DNA of 64,000 nt from Methylocapsa sp. S129 (GTDB lineage: Bacteria; Pseudomonadota; Alphaproteobacteria; Rhizobiales; Beijerinckiaceae): assembly GCF_009765995.1 (NCBI RefSeq), contig NZ_LMUI01000048.1, positions 310,001 through 374,000 of the forward strand, given 5' to 3'. Numbering within the stretch: position 1 is the first letter of the stretch; every line of letters starts with the position of its first letter. The position numbers were made by a program, and so were the translations under genes. Under the pieces are notes generated by a model. That model had not been told where the DNA came from and did no database searches. It saw only the letters and a program-made list of their open reading frames with translations. Positions 8,632-16,297 of the stretch are shown here, one piece after another.

Positions 8632-9300
8632 GTGGGTTCTCAATTCGGCCAGGATGTGTTCGTGCTTGATCTGCTCGGTTGGAAGCGCCGCGGATTCTTT
8701 TTGGATTCCGGCGCTGCGGACGGCCTGCGATCGAGCAACACATTGATGATGGAGCAAGAGTTCGGATGGCGAGGAATCTGCATCGAGCCGAATTCGGAAA
8801 TGTTCGCCTCGCTTCTGAAGAATCGCAGATGTAAGTGCCTCAACTTATGTCTCTTCGACCGGGAAGGCGACATCGAGTTCCTCGAGAATGGCAGGATGCT
8901 GGGAGGAATCCTTGAATCCTATGATCCTCAACATCTTCAATACGTGTGCGAAATATGTACATTGCAAGAGAACGACGACGGTTCGTTTGTCACGGTTCGT
9001 AAGAGGTGTCGGCTACCGGAATCTGTCCTCCGGGAGTGTGGCGCTCCGAGCGTCATTGACTATTGGAGTCTGGATACGGAGGGCTCCGAGTTGGCGATTC
9101 TCGAGAGCTTTCCCTTCGAGACATATTCGTGTCGAGTGATAACCGTCGAACACAACCGGAAACCTGTCCGGCAGCGGATCAGAGATTGTCTCTTCGAGCA
9201 TGGTTACCGACATGTCGCGGCTTTCGGGATCGACGATTGCTACGCGAAAGGCGTGACCAACCAAATCGCGGGGTCGCGAAGCGCAGTCTGGCGGCGATGA
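8632..9300 (+). CDS. FkbM family methyltransferase
   Basis: A 222-residue SAM-dependent methyltransferase of the FkbM type. SQFGQDVFVLDLL is the usual opening of this family, GFFLDSGAADG (about 21-31) is the SAM-binding loop, CIEPNSEMF (50-58) holds the acidic residue for the ribose, and DYWSLDTEGSEL is the conserved DxEGxE segment. FkbM enzymes O-methylate hydroxyl groups, which fits with the oxygenase just upstream. The GTG start at 8632 is supported by GGAGG at 8621-8625. It lies 128 bases after the oxygenase and is the last gene of the cassette. The codon and base use look slightly less GC-rich than the chromosomal genes on either side. Confidence 0.82.
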   Translation: MGSQFGQDVFVLDLLGWKRRGFFLDSGAADGLRSSNTLMMEQEFGWRGICIEPNSEMFASLLKNRRCKCLNLCLFDREGDIEFLENGRMLGGILESYDPQHLQYVCEICTLQENDDGSFVTVRKRCRLPESVLRECGAPSVIDYWSLDTEGSELAILESFPFETYSCRVITVEHNRKPVRQRIRDCLFEHGYRHVAAFGIDDCYAKGVTNQIAGSRSAVWRR

Positions 9301-9483
9301 AGCCGGCGGCCGATCCGCGCCGCCCATGAAACGGAACCGAAGCAATGACGGTGGCGGGCGCGAGATTGCAGCGTGGGCGCAATCGGGCCGCAGCCGCTTG
9401 CGCTACGCCGCCGCCCTCCGGCATAACAGCCTGACTGCTTCACGCGCCCGCTCGCCGGGCGGATCGAAAGGCCGAGCCCTTCC

Positions 9484-10023
9484 ATGACCTCCGAAAACGA
9501 TCTCAAGGCCGCCATCCGTTCGATCCCCGACTATCCCAAGGCCGGGATCATGTTCCGCGACATCACCACGCTGCTCGGCGATGCGCGCGCGTTCCGCCAA
9601 GCGGTCGATCAATTGGTGCAGCCATGGGCGGGGAGCAAAATCGACAAGGTCGCGGGCATCGAGGCGCGCGGTTTCATCCTGGGCGGCGCCGTGGCGCATC
9701 AAGTCTCCGCTGGTTTCATTCCGATCCGCAAGAAGGGCAAGCTGCCCTTCAAGCGCGTCAGCGTCGGCTATTCCCTCGAATATGGCGACGACGAAATGGA
9801 GATGCACGAGGATGCGCTGGCGCGCGGCGAACGGGTGATCCTCGTCGACGACCTCGTCGCCACCGGCGGTACGGCGGAGGCCGCCGTCAAGCTGCTCCGG
9901 CAGATGGGCGGCGACGTGCTCGCCGCCTGCTTCGTCATCGATCTTCCCGACCTTGGCGGCGCCGATAAATTGCGCAAGCTCGGCGTGCCGGTACGCACGC
10001 TCGTGTCTTTCCCCGGACACTGA
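9484..10023 (+). CDS. apt: Adenine phosphoribosyltransferase
   Basis: Purine salvage enzyme converting adenine plus PRPP to AMP. The 179-residue product starts with [20 protein letters not shown], has [14 protein letters not shown], and the PRPP-binding motif [17 protein letters not shown] near residues 118-135. Length and layout are normal. It lies 183 bases after the FkbM gene; that gap has no gene and the two are not obviously co-transcribed. Confidence 0.96.
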   Translation: MTSENDLKAAIRSIPDYPKAGIMFRDITTLLGDARAFRQAVDQLVQPWAGSKIDKVAGIEARGFILGGAVAHQVSAGFIPIRKKGKLPFKRVSVGYSLEYGDDEMEMHEDALARGERVILVDDLVATGGTAEAAVKLLRQMGGDVLAACFVIDLPDLGGADKLRKLGVPVRTLVSFPGH

Positions 10024-10102
10024 TCTGTCGCGACGAGATCGACAAACCCGGCCTGCCGCGCTAACCGCGAAGGCGGCGATGAAACGGGCGCATTGGCGCC
10101 GC

Positions 10103-10477
10103 TCAGCGCACCGTGACGTTATAGATCAGCGTCGAACAACCCTTGCGTTCGCCGACGGTCGCGCAGGCGCGGATGGAATATTGGTCGCTTCCCCGATAAT
10201 TCGGCATGGAATGATAGGCGAAATGGTGAGGTCCCAGCGTCGCGATCAATCCATGCGGCGGCGCCTCGACGACGCTGACGTCGGTGAAGCGATAGCCGGG
10301 TCCCTCGCGAAACGAATTGTCGCAGAAGCTTTTGTCGTCGGTGACTTCCGTCACTTCGACGCGATCATTGCGGTCGGGAAAGAATGCGAAAGGGCTCAGG
10401 GTGCAATCCGCCTTCGCGGCGCCCGAGCCCAATAAGACAATTGCCGCGGCGATGAGAATGCACTTGGAATGCGTCAT
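10103..10477 (-). CDS. Small secreted protein of unknown function
   Basis: 124 residues starting MTHSKCILIAAAIVLLGSGA with a signal peptide likely cut after AKA (before DCTLSPF). The mature part has four cysteines (one right after the cut site, one in KSFCDNS, two in the C-terminal RACATVGERKGCSTL), which could form two disulfides in the periplasm, and ends in a beta-rich YNVTVR. The start at 10477 is chosen over longer forms because AGGGGA precedes it and because the signal peptide begins there. Not recognised as a named family. Confidence 0.7.
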   Translation of the reverse strand: MTHSKCILIAAAIVLLGSGAAKADCTLSPFAFFPDRNDRVEVTEVTDDKSFCDNSFREGPGYRFTDVSVVEAPPHGLIATLGPHHFAYHSMPNYRGSDQYSIRACATVGERKGCSTLIYNVTVR

Positions 10478-10626
10478 GATGGATTTCCCCTGAACCCAGC
10501 GATTACGGGACGCGATGCGCGAGGCGGCATCCCCAGGCGCGATCGCCGCGGCGGACAGAAAAATCCTGGACCGTAAAGCTTCGCACATTAAACTCCCGGC
10601 GCGCGCCGCGCGAGGAGAAAGCCGAC

Positions 10627-12585
10627 ATGGAAAATTTGACGGCGCCCGCCGCGACAAGTTTTTTCGCCTCGACCCGGACCGGGCTGATCGCCTGCGCGAT
10701 TTTGACCGTGGCGACGCTGGCCGCGCCCACGACATCGGCCGCGCAGTCCGCCGAAACCGCTGGGGAATGCGATCGTCTGGCGGGATCCTCGACCGATCCC
10801 GGTCGTGTCGCGCCCGGCGTTCCCCTCGACAAGATTGATGCGCCGGCCGCCATCGCGGCCTGCACGAAGGCTTTGGCGAGCGATCCGGCCAATCCCCGCC
10901 TGACGTTCAATCTCGGCCGCGCCCGCGACCGGGCCGGGCAATTCCCGGAGGCGGCGCAACTCTACAAGGTCGCCGCCGGGCAAGGCCACATGGTCGCGGC
11001 GCTCAACCTCGGAATTCTCACCCTCGAAGGCCGCGGCGCGCCCAAAGACGTCGGCGAGGCGTTTCGCTTGTTCAAAATCGCCGCCGACAAGGGCTCCGCC
11101 TCCGCGCAAATGCAACTCGGCGTGCTCTATCGCGACGGCTTCGAAGGCCTGGCGAGGGACGAGAAGGAGGCGGCGCGCCTGTTCAAACTCGCGGCCGATC
11201 AAGGCAATGCGTTCGCGTCGCTGCAGCTTGGTCTTTACGCGAAGGACGGGCTCGCCGGCGTGCCGAAAGACGAAAAGGAATCGACGCGCCTCATCAAGTT
11301 CGCAGCCGACCAGGGCAATGACGTCGCCGAGGCGCTGATGGGCTCGCTCTACATGGCTGGCGTCGGCGGCTTACCGAAAGACGATCAGGAAGCCGTGTGC
11401 TATCTCAGCCTCGCCGCCGCGCAAGGCAATTCTATCGCCGAGAACGGCCTCGGGACGATCTATCTGAATGGCGGCGGCGGGGTCGCAGCCGACGTGCACG
11501 AAGCGGTGCGCTATTACAAACTCTCCGCCGATCAGGGCTATGTCCGCGCGGAGGTCAATCTGGCCTCGCTCTATGGCCGCGGCGTTGGGGCGCTGGCGAA
11601 GGACGAACGCGAAGCGGCCCGGTTGCTGAAACTCGCCGCCGCCCAGGGCAATGCGGCCGCCATCGGCGAATTGGGCCGCTACGCGGAATGGGGGCTTGGC
11701 GGCCTCAAGCAGGACGACAGCGAAGCGGCGCGCCTTTACAGGCAGGCGAGCGACAAGGGCGACGGCATGGCCGCCGTTCGGCTCGGCATATTCGTCGCCA
11801 ACGGACGCGGCGGCCTCGCCAAGGAAGAGACGGAGGCCGCGCGCTTGTTCGCGCTCGGCGCCGCGAGCGGAGACGCCACGGCCGAGGCGATCGTCGGAAC
11901 CCTCCACCAGGACGGCGAGGACGGCCTGGCCCCAGACGACCGCGAGGCGGCGCGGCTGTTCAGGCTTTCGAGCGATCAGGGCGACAAGGTCGGCCAGAAC
12001 AATCTCGCGCTGTTCTATGAGGCTGGCCGCGGCGGCGTGCCGAAAGACGAGCGGGAGGCGGCGCGGCTGTTCAAACTCTCGGCCGATCAGGGCTATGACC
12101 GCGCCGAGGTCAATCTCGGTCTGTACAAATTCAAGGGCCAGGGCGGCGAGGCCAAAGACGAAGCGGAGGCGGCGCGCCTGTTCAAGCTCGCAGCCGACCA
12201 GGGTTCGTCCGCCGGGCAATATCACCTCGGGCTTTTCTATTCCAACGGCTTTGGCGGCCTTCCCCAAGACGAGCGGGAGGCGGCGCGCCTTTACCGTCTC
12301 GCCGCCGATCAGGGCGAGACCTCCGCGCAGATCAATCTCGGCATCCTGCTCGGATTAGGGGCCGCCGGCGTTCCGGAAGACGATGTCGAAGCCGTGCGTC
12401 TCTTCAAGCTGGCCGCCGACGCGAAGAACGCCAATGCGCAGCATTTGATGGGCCTGGCCTATCTGAATGGCATGGGCGGCCTGCTGCGAGACCAAACGGA
12501 AGCGATCCGGTTTTTCAGACTCGCGGCGGCGCAAGGATTTCCCGCGGCGAAAGCGGCGCTGGCGAAGCTGGGGATCCAGGAATAA
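10627..12585 (+). CDS. Secreted Sel1-like repeat (TPR-like) protein
   Basis: 652 residues: a hydrophobic export signal (about 20-40, ending near SAAQSA), a degenerate TPR start, then about 14 to 15 back-to-back repeats of 37 residues each, of the form ARLFKLAADQGxxxAxxxLGxxYxxGxGGLPKDExEA. This is the Sel1 repeat, an alpha-alpha solenoid that serves as a protein-binding scaffold. The repeats are very alike, suggesting recent internal duplication. A signal suggests it acts in the periplasm or outside. It is divergent from the small secreted protein at 10103-10477, with about 150 bases between them. Confidence 0.88.
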   Translation: MENLTAPAATSFFASTRTGLIACAILTVATLAAPTTSAAQSAETAGECDRLAGSSTDPGRVAPGVPLDKIDAPAAIAACTKALASDPANPRLTFNLGRARDRAGQFPEAAQLYKVAAGQGHMVAALNLGILTLEGRGAPKDVGEAFRLFKIAADKGSASAQMQLGVLYRDGFEGLARDEKEAARLFKLAADQGNAFASLQLGLYAKDGLAGVPKDEKESTRLIKFAADQGNDVAEALMGSLYMAGVGGLPKDDQEAVCYLSLAAAQGNSIAENGLGTIYLNGGGGVAADVHEAVRYYKLSADQGYVRAEVNLASLYGRGVGALAKDEREAARLLKLAAAQGNAAAIGELGRYAEWGLGGLKQDDSEAARLYRQASDKGDGMAAVRLGIFVANGRGGLAKEETEAARLFALGAASGDATAEAIVGTLHQDGEDGLAPDDREAARLFRLSSDQGDKVGQNNLALFYEAGRGGVPKDEREAARLFKLSADQGYDRAEVNLGLYKFKGQGGEAKDEAEAARLFKLAADQGSSAGQYHLGLFYSNGFGGLPQDEREAARLYRLAADQGETSAQINLGILLGLGAAGVPEDDVEAVRLFKLAADAKNANAQHLMGLAYLNGMGGLLRDQTEAIRFFRLAAAQGFPAAKAALAKLGIQE

Positions 12586-12654
12586 AGGCAGCGGTCGCGT
12601 TTGCGCCTTCGCAAGCAAGCGCGCGCCAGCGAGGGCGAACCCGCCGGCCTGGGA

Positions 12655-12915
12655 TCACGCCGATAAAGCGCTTCGTTCGTTGAGATGACGGGTTGCGAAG
12701 GCGGCTGTGCCGTTCGCGGCGTCGTCTTGAGTGATGGCGCATATCTCGGCAAGCGCCGCCATCACGCCGGGCATTTCAAGCCAAGCGACGATGTCGGCGT
12801 AACCCTCCTTCATCAGGGCCCTCTGGATCGACGCAAAGTCCTCATAATAGCCCGAGCGCGCCAATTCGTAAGCGCGCCGTCCGACATAGGCCAAACGTTC
12901 ATCGTTTTTGGGCAT
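12655..12915 (-). CDS. Small conserved protein, paralogue of the one at 13601-13822
   Basis: 86 residues starting MPKNDERLAYVGRRAYELAR. It aligns along most of its length with the protein at 13601-13822: both read RLAYVxxRAYxLARxGxxEDFAxI, EGxxxxVxWLExP and LxEICxI. The start at 12915 has AGGAGG about six bases before it. The family is unknown to me; the small helical proteins may be regulatory. It is divergent from the CsbD gene 150 bases away. The C-terminal tail (after about residue 65) is not shared with the paralogue. Confidence 0.75.
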   Translation of the reverse strand: MPKNDERLAYVGRRAYELARSGYYEDFASIQRALMKEGYADIVAWLEMPGVMAALAEICAITQDDAANGTAAFATRHLNERSALSA

Positions 12916-13067
12916 GGCGGCCTCCTCCCTTTGCGCGAACCATAGCAAATCTGTCTGTGGCGCCAAATCAACACTTCGGGGTTGGGCGTGATATCCGAGG
13001 AGGGATGGAACCCATCGCATTTTGGATCATTGAACGCGCGTCGATGACCCCAAAGGAGGCGACGACG

Positions 13068-13328
13068 ATGGACAAAGAGCACATCAAAGGCGCGGCCGAG
13101 AAGGCCAAGGGCGCGCTCAAGAGCGCCGCCGGCAAGATGAGCGGCGACAAGAAACTCCAGGCCGAAGGCAAGCTCGACCAGACAAAAGGGGCGGCGTATG
13201 ACGCGCTCGCCGAGGCCAAAAAGGCTTCCCTCGACCTGAAGGCGAGAATCGACAAGGCGAGAATCGAGGCGGCCAGGAGCGCGGCCGATTACGCCGAGGC
13301 CAATGCCGGCGACCTCGACGAAGAATAG
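13068..13328 (+). CDS. CsbD family stress-response protein
   Basis: 86 residues, highly charged and Lys/Ala-rich, with DKEHIKGAAEKAKGALKSAA and GDKKLQAEGKLDQTKGAAYD, the CsbD signature. Members are abundant small helical proteins produced under general stress. AAAGGAGG lies eight bases before the ATG at 13068, so the longer open frame from 12957 is not needed. The C-terminal 25 residues (KARIDKARIEAARSAADY) extend the helix. A strong terminator follows at 13368. Two paralogous small genes flank it on the opposite strand. Confidence 0.9.
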   Translation: MDKEHIKGAAEKAKGALKSAAGKMSGDKKLQAEGKLDQTKGAAYDALAEAKKASLDLKARIDKARIEAARSAADYAEANAGDLDEE

Positions 13329-13367
13329 CGCGCGCTGACCCTTCGCCGCTTGTCCGTGCGTGAATTT

Positions 13368-13392
13368 GGCCGCCCTACTGGGCGGCCTTTTT
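13368..13392 (+). terminator. Rho-independent terminator after the CsbD gene
   Basis: GGCCGCCC, a four-base TACT loop and GGGCGGCC form a perfect 8-bp stem followed by TTTTT. It lies 40 bases past the CsbD stop codon. Confidence 0.93.
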
Positions 13393-13600
13393 GTTCATGC
13401 GGACGGCAAGAGGCGAAAGCGCAGCGCCGTATGGGATTCGGCGATTCCAAAAGTTCATCTTGCTTAACGCGGGCGTTGTCGACGGTCGGCCGGCTTCAGC
13501 GCGCAGACTTCCTTCGCACCATCGCGGCGACGTTCATCTTTTCACCGACTTTGAACGCGGAGGGTTTCATCGTCGAAAGCGCGAACGATTGTCTGAGGCG

Positions 13601-13822
13601 TCACTGAGTGTTGGCCGGCTTGCGCCAAGGACGCCGATTGACGATGCAAATCTCATCGAGCGTGTTGCGAAGGGCCGGCCGCTCGAGCCAATGGACTTCC
13701 TCGCCGAAACCTTCCGCAGCTATCTCTTGCTCGATCGCCGCGAAATCCTCAAAGCTTCCCGTCCGCGCGAGCGCGTAAGCGCGTTCGGCGACATAGGCCA
13801 GCCGATTTTCGGTCTGGGTCAT
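13601..13822 (-). CDS. Small conserved protein, paralogue of the one at 12655-12915
   Basis: 73 residues starting MTQTENRLAYVAERAYALAR, with the shared core (EDFAAIEQEIAAEGFGEEV, HWLERPALRNTLDEICIV) of the protein at 12655-12915. AAAGGAGG lies about five bases before the ATG at 13822, the same strong ribosome site type as its paralogue and as CsbD. Function unknown. It sits just past the CsbD terminator on the opposite strand. Confidence 0.75.
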   Translation of the reverse strand: MTQTENRLAYVAERAYALARTGSFEDFAAIEQEIAAEGFGEEVHWLERPALRNTLDEICIVNRRPWRKPANTQ

Positions 13823-13999
13823 TCGGGCCTCCTTTCCACGCCCGCCAGCCTCGCCATGATCTTGCATCAGTTCGGCGTTCGTATGACCAAGTTAGGACCG
13901 GCGCCGGAAGACATTGTGAATCGACGCGGGGGCGACGACCCGCCGTGCGACGGCGTGCGGCGGCTTGGCGACCACGCGCTTTTAGTCCTGCGTCTCGCT

Positions 14000-14353
14000 C
14001 TAATGGATCGAACCTTGTCGGCTTTGGCTACGCTCCTTGCCGGCCCAATCGCTCGATGGCGAGCTGTCGCGCGCGAGCGGGTTTCGGATGCGCGTCGCCA
14101 GTCCGGCGACCATTCTGGCGCGATGATCGAGATCCCGCTGGCCGCTTTCGAGGATAAGCGCGAGCGCCTCGCCAACCCAATCGGGAATCGAGCGGCTCCC
14201 CATGCTCCAGCGATGGACGGTTGCGGGCGAAAGCATCTTGCCGCGCGCCTCGCCAAGCCGATGCGCCAGCGGCGTTTGCCAGCGCTCGCCGAACAGGAGT
14301 TCCCCAACGAAACGCAAGAAGCCTGGCGTGAGCAAAACTGGCCCGCCGCGCAT
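14000..14353 (-). CDS. Small HTH-like protein of unknown function
   Basis: 117 residues from the ATG at 14353 (a TTG-started form reaching 14410 is also open). The sequence FVGELLFGERWQTPLAHRLG followed by MLSPATVHRWSMGSRSIPDWV has the spacing of a helix-turn-helix in which a recognition helix 'xxTVxRWxxGxR' is followed by 'IPDxVxxxLxxLL'; similar short predicted DNA-binding proteins occur in many Hyphomicrobiales. The tail after about residue 85 is low complexity. No strong ribosome site was seen, and there is no partner gene, so expression is uncertain. Confidence 0.5.
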   Translation of the reverse strand: MRGGPVLLTPGFLRFVGELLFGERWQTPLAHRLGEARGKMLSPATVHRWSMGSRSIPDWVGEALALILESGQRDLDHRARMVAGLATRIRNPLARDSSPSSDWAGKERSQSRQGSIH

Positions 14354-14490
14354 TGTCGTATCTTCGGGAAGCGGCAGATTGTTGCGATATTTCTTTTTCG
14401 AGCCGTCCAATAGGGTTCATCCTTGGCGTCGCGAAGGTTTTGTTTCGTGCGCCGGCATGCGTGGACGCTGACGGAACCTGCCACAGGTTA

Positions 14491-14626
14491 GCGCCGCCCC
14501 TCATCCGGGCGCCATCCGGCGCCTACCTTCCCCCGCTTCGCGAGAGAAGGGGCGCGCATCTTCCTTCTCTCGGGAAGCGGGAGAAGGGGGCCCTCGCGTC
14601 AGCGAAGGTCGGATGAGGGGCGGCGC
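14491..14626. repeat. Long intergenic palindromic repeat element
   Basis: A 136-base element ending in a perfect 16-bp inverted repeat (GCGCCGCCCCTCATCC at 14491-14506 and its complement at 14611-14626). Inside are further nested arms such as CTTCCTTCTCTC / GAGAAGG. The composition (CTCATCC, CCTTCTCCC words) matches the intergenic palindromic repeats common in rhizobial genomes; a related block is at 35507-35708. It fills most of the gap between the HTH-like gene and glnII. Confidence 0.75.
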
Positions 14627-14700
14627 GACGCTGAGGTGTTTTTCGCCGTCTGTCGGCTGCCTGTGAGCCGTGCTGTCGCGGACCGGCGCCGCAAAAGGGC

Positions 14701-14728
14701 GCGGCGTCGCCCTTTGAGGCGACGCCGC
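14701..14728 (-). terminator. Probable terminator of glnII
   Basis: An 11-bp perfect stem (GCGGCGTCGCC with its complement, six-base loop) lies 10 bases past the glnII stop on the minus strand. The T-tract after it is weak (GCCCTTTTG), so termination may be partial. Confidence 0.65.
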
Positions 14729-14738
14729 AGCTTTTCGT

Positions 14739-15773
14739 TCAGGCCGCGGCCTGCTTCTCGATCGCAACCGATGAGATCGTCTTCAGGATCTGCGACGCGA
14801 TCTGGTAGGGGTCGCCTTGCGAATTGGGGCGACGATCCTCGAGATAACCCTTGTAACCGTTATTGGCGAAGCTATGGGGCACGCGGATCGATGCGCCACG
14901 GTCGGCGATGCCGTAGCTGAATTGATCGATCGACTGGGTCTCGTGCTTGCCGGTCAGCCGCATGTGATTGTCGGGCCCATAGACGGCGATGTGATCGGCG
15001 CGCGCCGCTTCGAAGGCCGCCATCAGCTTCTCGAAATATTCCTTGCCGCCGACTTCGCGCATATAGGCGGTCGAGAAATTGGCGTGCATCCCGGAGCCGT
15101 TCCAGTCGGTGTCGCCGAGCGGCTTGCAGTGGAATTCGATGTCGACGCCGTATTTTTCCGTCAGGCGCAGCAAGAGATAGCGCGCCATCCACATTTCGTC
15201 GGCCGCCTTCTTGGAGCCCTTGCCGAAAATCTGGAATTCCCACTGGCCCTTCGCCACTTCGGCGTTGATGCCCTCATGGTTGATGCCGGCGAACAGGCAG
15301 AGTTCGAGATGTTCTTCGACCATCTTGCGCGCGACCGAGCCGACGTTCTTGTAGCCGACGCCGGTATAATAGGGGCCCTGCGGCGCGGGATAGCCCGCCT
15401 CGGGGAAGCCGAGCGGCCGGCCGTCCTTGTAGAAGAAATATTCCTGCTCGAATCCGAACCATGCGCCCGAATCATCGAGAATGGTCGCGCGTTTGTTGGT
15501 CGGATGCGGCGTCTTGCCGTCGGGCATCATGACTTCGCACATGACGAGCGCGCCGTTCTTGCGGTCGCCGTCCGGAAACACGCTCACCGGCTTAAGCACG
15601 CAATCCGAGCTTCGCCCTTCCGCCTGCATGGTCGAGCTTCCGTCGAAGCCCCAAAGAGGAAGTTGTTCGAGCGTCGGAAAGCTGTCGTAGTCCTTAAGCT
15701 GTGTCTTTCCACGAAGGCTTGGCACAGGAGTATATCCGTCAAGCCAAATATACTCGAGCTTATACTTTGTCAT
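14739..15773 (-). CDS. glnII: Glutamine synthetase type II
   Basis: Assimilates ammonium by ATP-dependent amidation of glutamate. At 344 residues it is far shorter than the GSI at 39858-41267 (469) and belongs to the eukaryote-like GSII class: it opens MTKYKLEYIWLDGYTPVPSL, then WGFDGSST, the ATP/glutamate segments INAEVAKGQWEFQI and GSGMHANFST, and the C-terminal RVPHSFANNGYKGYLEDRRP. GSII is not adenylylated and in rhizobia is controlled at transcription (NtrC/sigma-54) and translation (GstI). Both control elements are visible: a -24/-12 promoter at 15850-15865 and the divergent gstI gene at 16065. GAGG lies about eight bases before the ATG. Confidence 0.96.
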   Translation of the reverse strand: MTKYKLEYIWLDGYTPVPSLRGKTQLKDYDSFPTLEQLPLWGFDGSSTMQAEGRSSDCVLKPVSVFPDGDRKNGALVMCEVMMPDGKTPHPTNKRATILDDSGAWFGFEQEYFFYKDGRPLGFPEAGYPAPQGPYYTGVGYKNVGSVARKMVEEHLELCLFAGINHEGINAEVAKGQWEFQIFGKGSKKAADEMWMARYLLLRLTEKYGVDIEFHCKPLGDTDWNGSGMHANFSTAYMREVGGKEYFEKLMAAFEAARADHIAVYGPDNHMRLTGKHETQSIDQFSYGIADRGASIRVPHSFANNGYKGYLEDRRPNSQGDPYQIASQILKTISSVAIEKQAAA

Positions 15774-15849
15774 TGCGACCCTCTTACGATTTCGATTTGG
15801 TCCTCAGATCACCCGCAATTGCATATTGCCGCCAGGGGCTTACCGAGGG

Positions 15850-15865
15850 AGCATTTTTTATGCCA
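15850..15865 (-). promoter_or_regulatory. Sigma-54 type -24/-12 promoter of glnII
   Basis: On the minus strand the sequence TGGCATAAAAAATGCT fits the sigma-54 pattern TGGCACG-N4-TTGCW, with GG and GC in exact 12-base register. The start of transcription would be near 15839, leaving a leader of roughly 65 bases before glnII. Activation by NtrC is expected from the family; clear NtrC sites were not identified, though GCACTTCGTGC near 15965 is palindromic. Confidence 0.7.
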
Positions 15866-16064
15866 GCGCGCCAAGCCCGCGCGGCGCACATGATCGGCGG
15901 CGCCGACAAAAGAAGCATAATGGAGTTTGCCTATATTTGTGGCATTTCGCGATTTTTTTTAAAGCACTTCGTGCAAATCGTAAGCATGTCTGCTATTGTG
16001 CGACCATATTAGACGCCTACATTTCTATCTATGGAACGGACGACCATAGAATAGGAGCTCCTGG

Positions 16065-16259
16065 ATGACTGCGAATTCACAGCCGCAATCGGCGAAGATT
16101 TATCAATTTCCTCGGAAGACTTCGGCGAGTCTCGCCGGGGCTGGCCGCGAGATCAAGTCCGCGCTCGACCATCGCCAGCGCGTGGTTCCGACTGTCGAGT
16201 TCGGCAGCGGCTGGTATCACGAGGCGGCCATGCAGGCCGAACGAACCCGCAAGATTTGA
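16065..16259 (+). CDS. gstI: GstI, glutamine synthetase translational inhibitor (DUF2735)
   Basis: 64 residues with SAKIYQFPRKTSAS near the start, the DUF2735 signature, and SGWYHEAAMQAER near the end. In Rhizobium leguminosarum GstI is a protein of about the same size, encoded divergently from glnII, that blocks glnII translation under nitrogen excess through the glnII leader. The same divergent arrangement and size here make the assignment strong, though the repression itself is inferred. GGAG lies about seven bases before the ATG. The 291-base gap to glnII holds the control region for both. Confidence 0.83.
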   Translation: MTANSQPQSAKIYQFPRKTSASLAGAGREIKSALDHRQRVVPTVEFGSGWYHEAAMQAERTRKI

Positions 16260-16297
16260 CGATCAAGGCGGGTTTAATCGTCGCTGGCGCATAATTC

